From positions 109,690,965 to 109,754,964 of the forward strand of contig NC_044572.1 in assembly GCF_901933205.1 (NCBI RefSeq): DNA of 64,000 nt. Direction: 5' to 3'. Source of the stretch: Camarhynchus parvulus. Its lineage: Eukaryota > Chordata > Aves > Passeriformes > Thraupidae. Under the pieces are notes generated by a model. It ran no database searches. It was not told the DNA's origin and was given only the letters and a program-made list of their open reading frames with translations. Below, in pieces: positions 60,737 through 64,000 of this stretch. The first letter of the stretch is position 1. The number at the start of each line of letters is the position of its first letter. The position numbers were made by a program, and so were the translations under genes.

Positions 60737-61170
60737 GTACCGGCGGCGGGACGGGAGGAGAAGGGGCTCGGCCGGGCCGATGAATGCTCCCTGGCCGGGC
60801 TGGTCAATGCTCCCGGGCCGCCCCGCAGGGCCGAGCCGTGGCGCTTCCCAGGGCGGCCTTGCCGTGCGTCCCGGCCGGCGGCCAGCCGCGCCTCCCGGCC
60901 CCGCTGCGAGGGGCGCGGGGGTGGCTGGTGGTGGCGGCGGCGGCAGAGGCAGAGCAGCAGCCGCTGCCGCGCTGTGCCCTCGCTGCCCGGTCATATCCGG
61001 CTCCAAGGCGGTGCTTGTGCTGCGGACCCGCCACGCTGGAACGCGGGGCGGGAGCGCGGGCCCTTCCCGCGGTGCTGGTGTGCGCGGTTGCGCAACACTG
61101 ACAGTGAGATCCATCGCGGCACGGCTGCACCGGGGGCAGCGGCGGGCTCGGCCTGCTCACTTGGCCGACG

Positions 61171-64000
61171 GGGAAAAGTGCAGGGAGAGTAAAACTTGAG
61201 AGGAAAAGGGAATTGTGGGAATTGGCGAGGATTGATACTGTTTTGAGCAGCTTCGCTTCCTTGTCTGGGAGCGGAGGGAGGAGAAGCGCCCCGTACTGCT
61301 TTTCTGTCCCTTTCCTTTGGTGATTTGCTTGGTCCGTTGGATGTTCCCCGCAGAGGAGCAGTTAGGATGTGCTGGCTCTGATTAGCCGTGCTTAGGCTAA
61401 TATTGATGCACTGCTGAAAGACGGACTACAAGTGTTGTTTGACGTATAGAGCTGACAAATGACAGATCTGGTTCCTAAAGAAATTTGTCTATACTGGTGT
61501 GCACGTTCAACTGCTTTTTAAGTATAAGCCCATTTAAAAGAAATTTTAATGGAAAAAAAATTTCAACAGCTTTAAAAAAAATCTACTGAAAAAAGCTTTA
61601 AAATAACCTACTGTACTTTGCATAAATAAACCTGTGAATTGACACTACACATATTTTCTTCTGAAAGGTTTTGCATTCTTGCCTAGTGAGAAAATGCACA
61701 CTTAAGTGAAACAGGATTTAGCCAACTCTTGTTGCAATGTGGTAACAGCCTGTGATAACAGTAACTCCTTTTGCTGACAAAGATAATGTTCCTTGATGAA
61801 TGAAAACTTATAAAGATCAAGGGAAAATAGAGCACTTGCTGACTATTAATTAAATTGATTAAAAACCCATGCTAACTTGAGACGTAACAAAAATGTGTGA
61901 TACTGTTACTGTATCCTAAACTTTTTGGATAACTTAATTTTGTGTAAGCTTTTCTAAAATATGTCTCCTTTAACCACTTGCATAGACTCCAGATTTCTCT
62001 CTAACTACTTGGCACTAGTTATTAATACAAAGTATACTTCAATAATATTCTTATTCCATGAGAGTTGTTTTTTTCAGTGTAAGCGTATAGTAATTTATAT
62101 TCTTGCTTAAAAAAGGATGTGTAGGTTTAAAAATCTTGGCATTCAAATGGTAGTCATATATATATCAGTGTAAGTCATTGAGAATAGTCTTTTACTTAGT
62201 GTAGTAAAAATCTTGAGCACCAAGAAAGGTTTTGAAAGAGTGTTTTAAAAATGTTGGTCTCATGCATCAATAGCAATGGGAAAATTATTTTAAGATTTTA
62301 ATTTGATTTTAGTATTTCTTTGCCATGAGAGTAGAAGGAGGTATGGTATAGCAGGTTATCACTGACTGCTGTCACTGACTGTGATTGTACAGTATAATTT
62401 TTTTATGAATGATTACAGCTTGATGAGGACCTTTCTAGGGACCACATGTGTTCTTGTGAGTCATCTTTGGAAAATATGCATACTGATTTTCACAGGAGTA
62501 AAAAAATAATCTTCACTGGAAAAAAATACAAATCATTAAGTGTGTATTTGAATGCTCACTTGAGAGTTTAAAATGCAAGGATGTTTTCATATTAAATTAG
62601 AACTTTACTTTTTATCTAGGCACTAAATACAGTAGTTACACTTTTAAGAACTCAGTATCATGAATATGGTACTTTGCTGAAAGTGAGGTGCTTGTTATCA
62701 AATTCGGTTTTATACTCTCTTGAAATTGGAGTTTTGAAGGCCAACACAAGCTGAAGTGTTTTAGTTTGGAGTATTTTCATGTGAAACTGATAAGAACAAA
62801 GGTGAAAGATGAGGATGGCTGTTGGTCAATGTTGAATATTTACATTCTTTTATGTGATTGGTGCCATCAGTTTTTTTTTAAATATGAAAAGTCTCTGGCA
62901 AGTAGAGCTGTGATTTTCAATAGTTTTTCATTCTGCTCTGTTCAGGAAGACTGTAACAGTTGTATTTGAATAATTCTGACTGATGTTTAAGTGATGTGAC
63001 TAATTTTTGGATTTGAAAGCCAGCAGCAGGAGGAGTTCATGTAGTGAAATGTTTTATCACTAGTTTTCTCCTTCAGCTTATGTTGCTTTTTGTGTTAGAG
63101 AAGGTGACGTGTCAAAGAAATGCCACTTGCATGTGAGGTAGATAATATATTGGGTCACGTGTTCCTGGGGGCTCTTCCTGTGGTTTTTGAAGTAACCCCA
63201 AAGAAGGGGGATTGTCTGAAGTGTAAAGGGTGTGTAGTGAGTAGCCTTTGAGCATGTGGTCCCAGTGACTTTATACAGGGTGTTTCTGGGTAGCAAGTCT
63301 TGGACATAAGTAACCTCACAGATTGGTTAAGTGGAGATGTTCTAGATAGGAACATCTATCTAAAAGTCCAATCCAGCACTCCAGCCCTATACTTGCAGTA
63401 GTCTGTTGTAAAATCCTTATGCATTTTCATGGTTTTTTCAGAGTCTGCCTCCCTTTTCCTCACACCTGCACCCATGTAGGCTGACTTACCTTTATCTCAC
63501 TGGGAATAACTAAAGGAGTAATGGGGTAAGGTTGCTTGCAGTGCCCTTTATAAGGAGGACTTGGACCTAATTCCACTAATGCCAACAGGAGTAACTCAAA
63601 TTTTTTTTGACTCATTTAGAAGGAGCTGCTCCAGAGACAAAATGCAGTGCTTTTAAGAGCAGAGATCAAGGCAATTTCTATATGAGGTAGCCATCCTAGC
63701 CTTCCCCTTTTTAACTCAAAATTTCAGAGGTCATATTTTGGCTTCTGACACCTCACACAATTTACAAGGTTTTTTGTCTGACTCTGTTTTGTAATAAATC
63801 TTGATTTTGTGATGTACATGCAGGTCTACGTGCTCTAGCTCTTTTGAGCCTGATTCAGTGATTTTTTTTTTTTTAATTCCAATACCTTGTTTCTAGACAC
63901 TTCATGCATTCCTTTAATAAATTACACAAGTTATTTTTTATGTGCCCAGTTTTTATTTCACATTGAAAGAAAAAGTTTATTAACCTTGTGACTCAAGATT
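61171..64000 (+). other. Probable first intron of the divergent gene
   Basis: After the CpG island the sequence turns AT-rich, with no exon-like frame carrying splice borders and no recognised repeat. Best read as intron 1 of the plus-strand gene, running out of the window. Confidence 0.5.

Larger units (their letters stand above)
60280..61170 (+). promoter_or_regulatory. CpG island with CRE, CCAAT and GC boxes
   Basis: A second CpG-rich block. Between 60554 and 60688 are a GC box (CCCCGCCCC, 60554-60562), a full CRE TGACGTCA (60568-60575), CCAAT (60588-60592), GGGCGGG (60629-60635), GCCCCGCCCCC (60657-60667) and CATGTGAC (60681-60688, an M-box type E-box). The order points to plus-strand initiation around 60600-60680, giving a gene divergent from the SELENOI-like gene; a transcript in the other direction is also possible. 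Confidence 0.75.

Noticed and set aside
60452..61192. Long frames on both strands in the second CpG island
   Set aside because: They are open because stop codons are rare in GC-rich DNA; composition is low-complexity and no motif is seen. Only the short MPGGKGK start next to a donor is kept as a candidate.
1..64000. tRNA, rRNA, CRISPR arrays, bacterial-type operons
   Set aside because: None seen; the sequence is vertebrate-like with spliced genes and LINE/LTR repeats.

Overview
The window looks like a bird nuclear chromosome. The coding signal is split into short exons with GT-AG borders, there are several fragments of CR1 LINEs (the dominant avian retroposon), and a solo LTR resembles LTRs that I recall being common in songbird genomes. 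I would guess a passerine, but the clade is inferred from repeats only.

The main content is one complete, intact gene on the minus strand, with coding ends at 54268 and 1874. It has ten coding exons: 54212-54268, 41215-41283, 36377-36485, 34225-34299, 27256-27524, 19320-19428, 9046-9094, 6778-6958, 3046-3228 and 1874-1939. All exon junctions keep frame (1161 coding bases for exons and terminal sense codons plus the last codon, 388 codons before the first TGA) and no exon contains a stop. The product is a multi-pass membrane enzyme of the CDP-alcohol phosphotransferase family. It is closest in my memory to ethanolaminephosphotransferase 1 (SELENOI/EPT1), but too divergent to be the ordinary avian SELENOI, so I read it as a SELENOI-like paralog. 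The first TGA falls six residues after the conserved FSL motif, where SELENOI has its selenocysteine codon. Ten more in-frame codons follow before a second TGA, the same tail length as in human SELENOI. Whether this TGA is a stop or selenocysteine is the most interesting question here.

Layout: 1-1873 is 3' UTR or downstream DNA; 1874-54268 is the SELENOI-like gene, mostly large AT-rich introns; 53880-54660 is its CpG-island promoter; 54660-60280 is intergenic with no recognised gene; 60280-61170 is a second CpG island with a CRE, a CCAAT box and GC boxes pointing to the plus strand, probably the 5' end of an unidentified divergent gene whose first intron fills 61200-64000.

Repeats in the introns include a CR1 cluster at 28-34 kb, one copy carrying a 31-bp minisatellite; a 1110-bp solo LTR with 5-bp target duplications (20772-21881); a small unknown repeat present twice, once between perfect 20-bp direct repeats (17523-17710); several strong inverted repeats; and microsatellites. 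No tRNA, rRNA or CRISPR features were seen.
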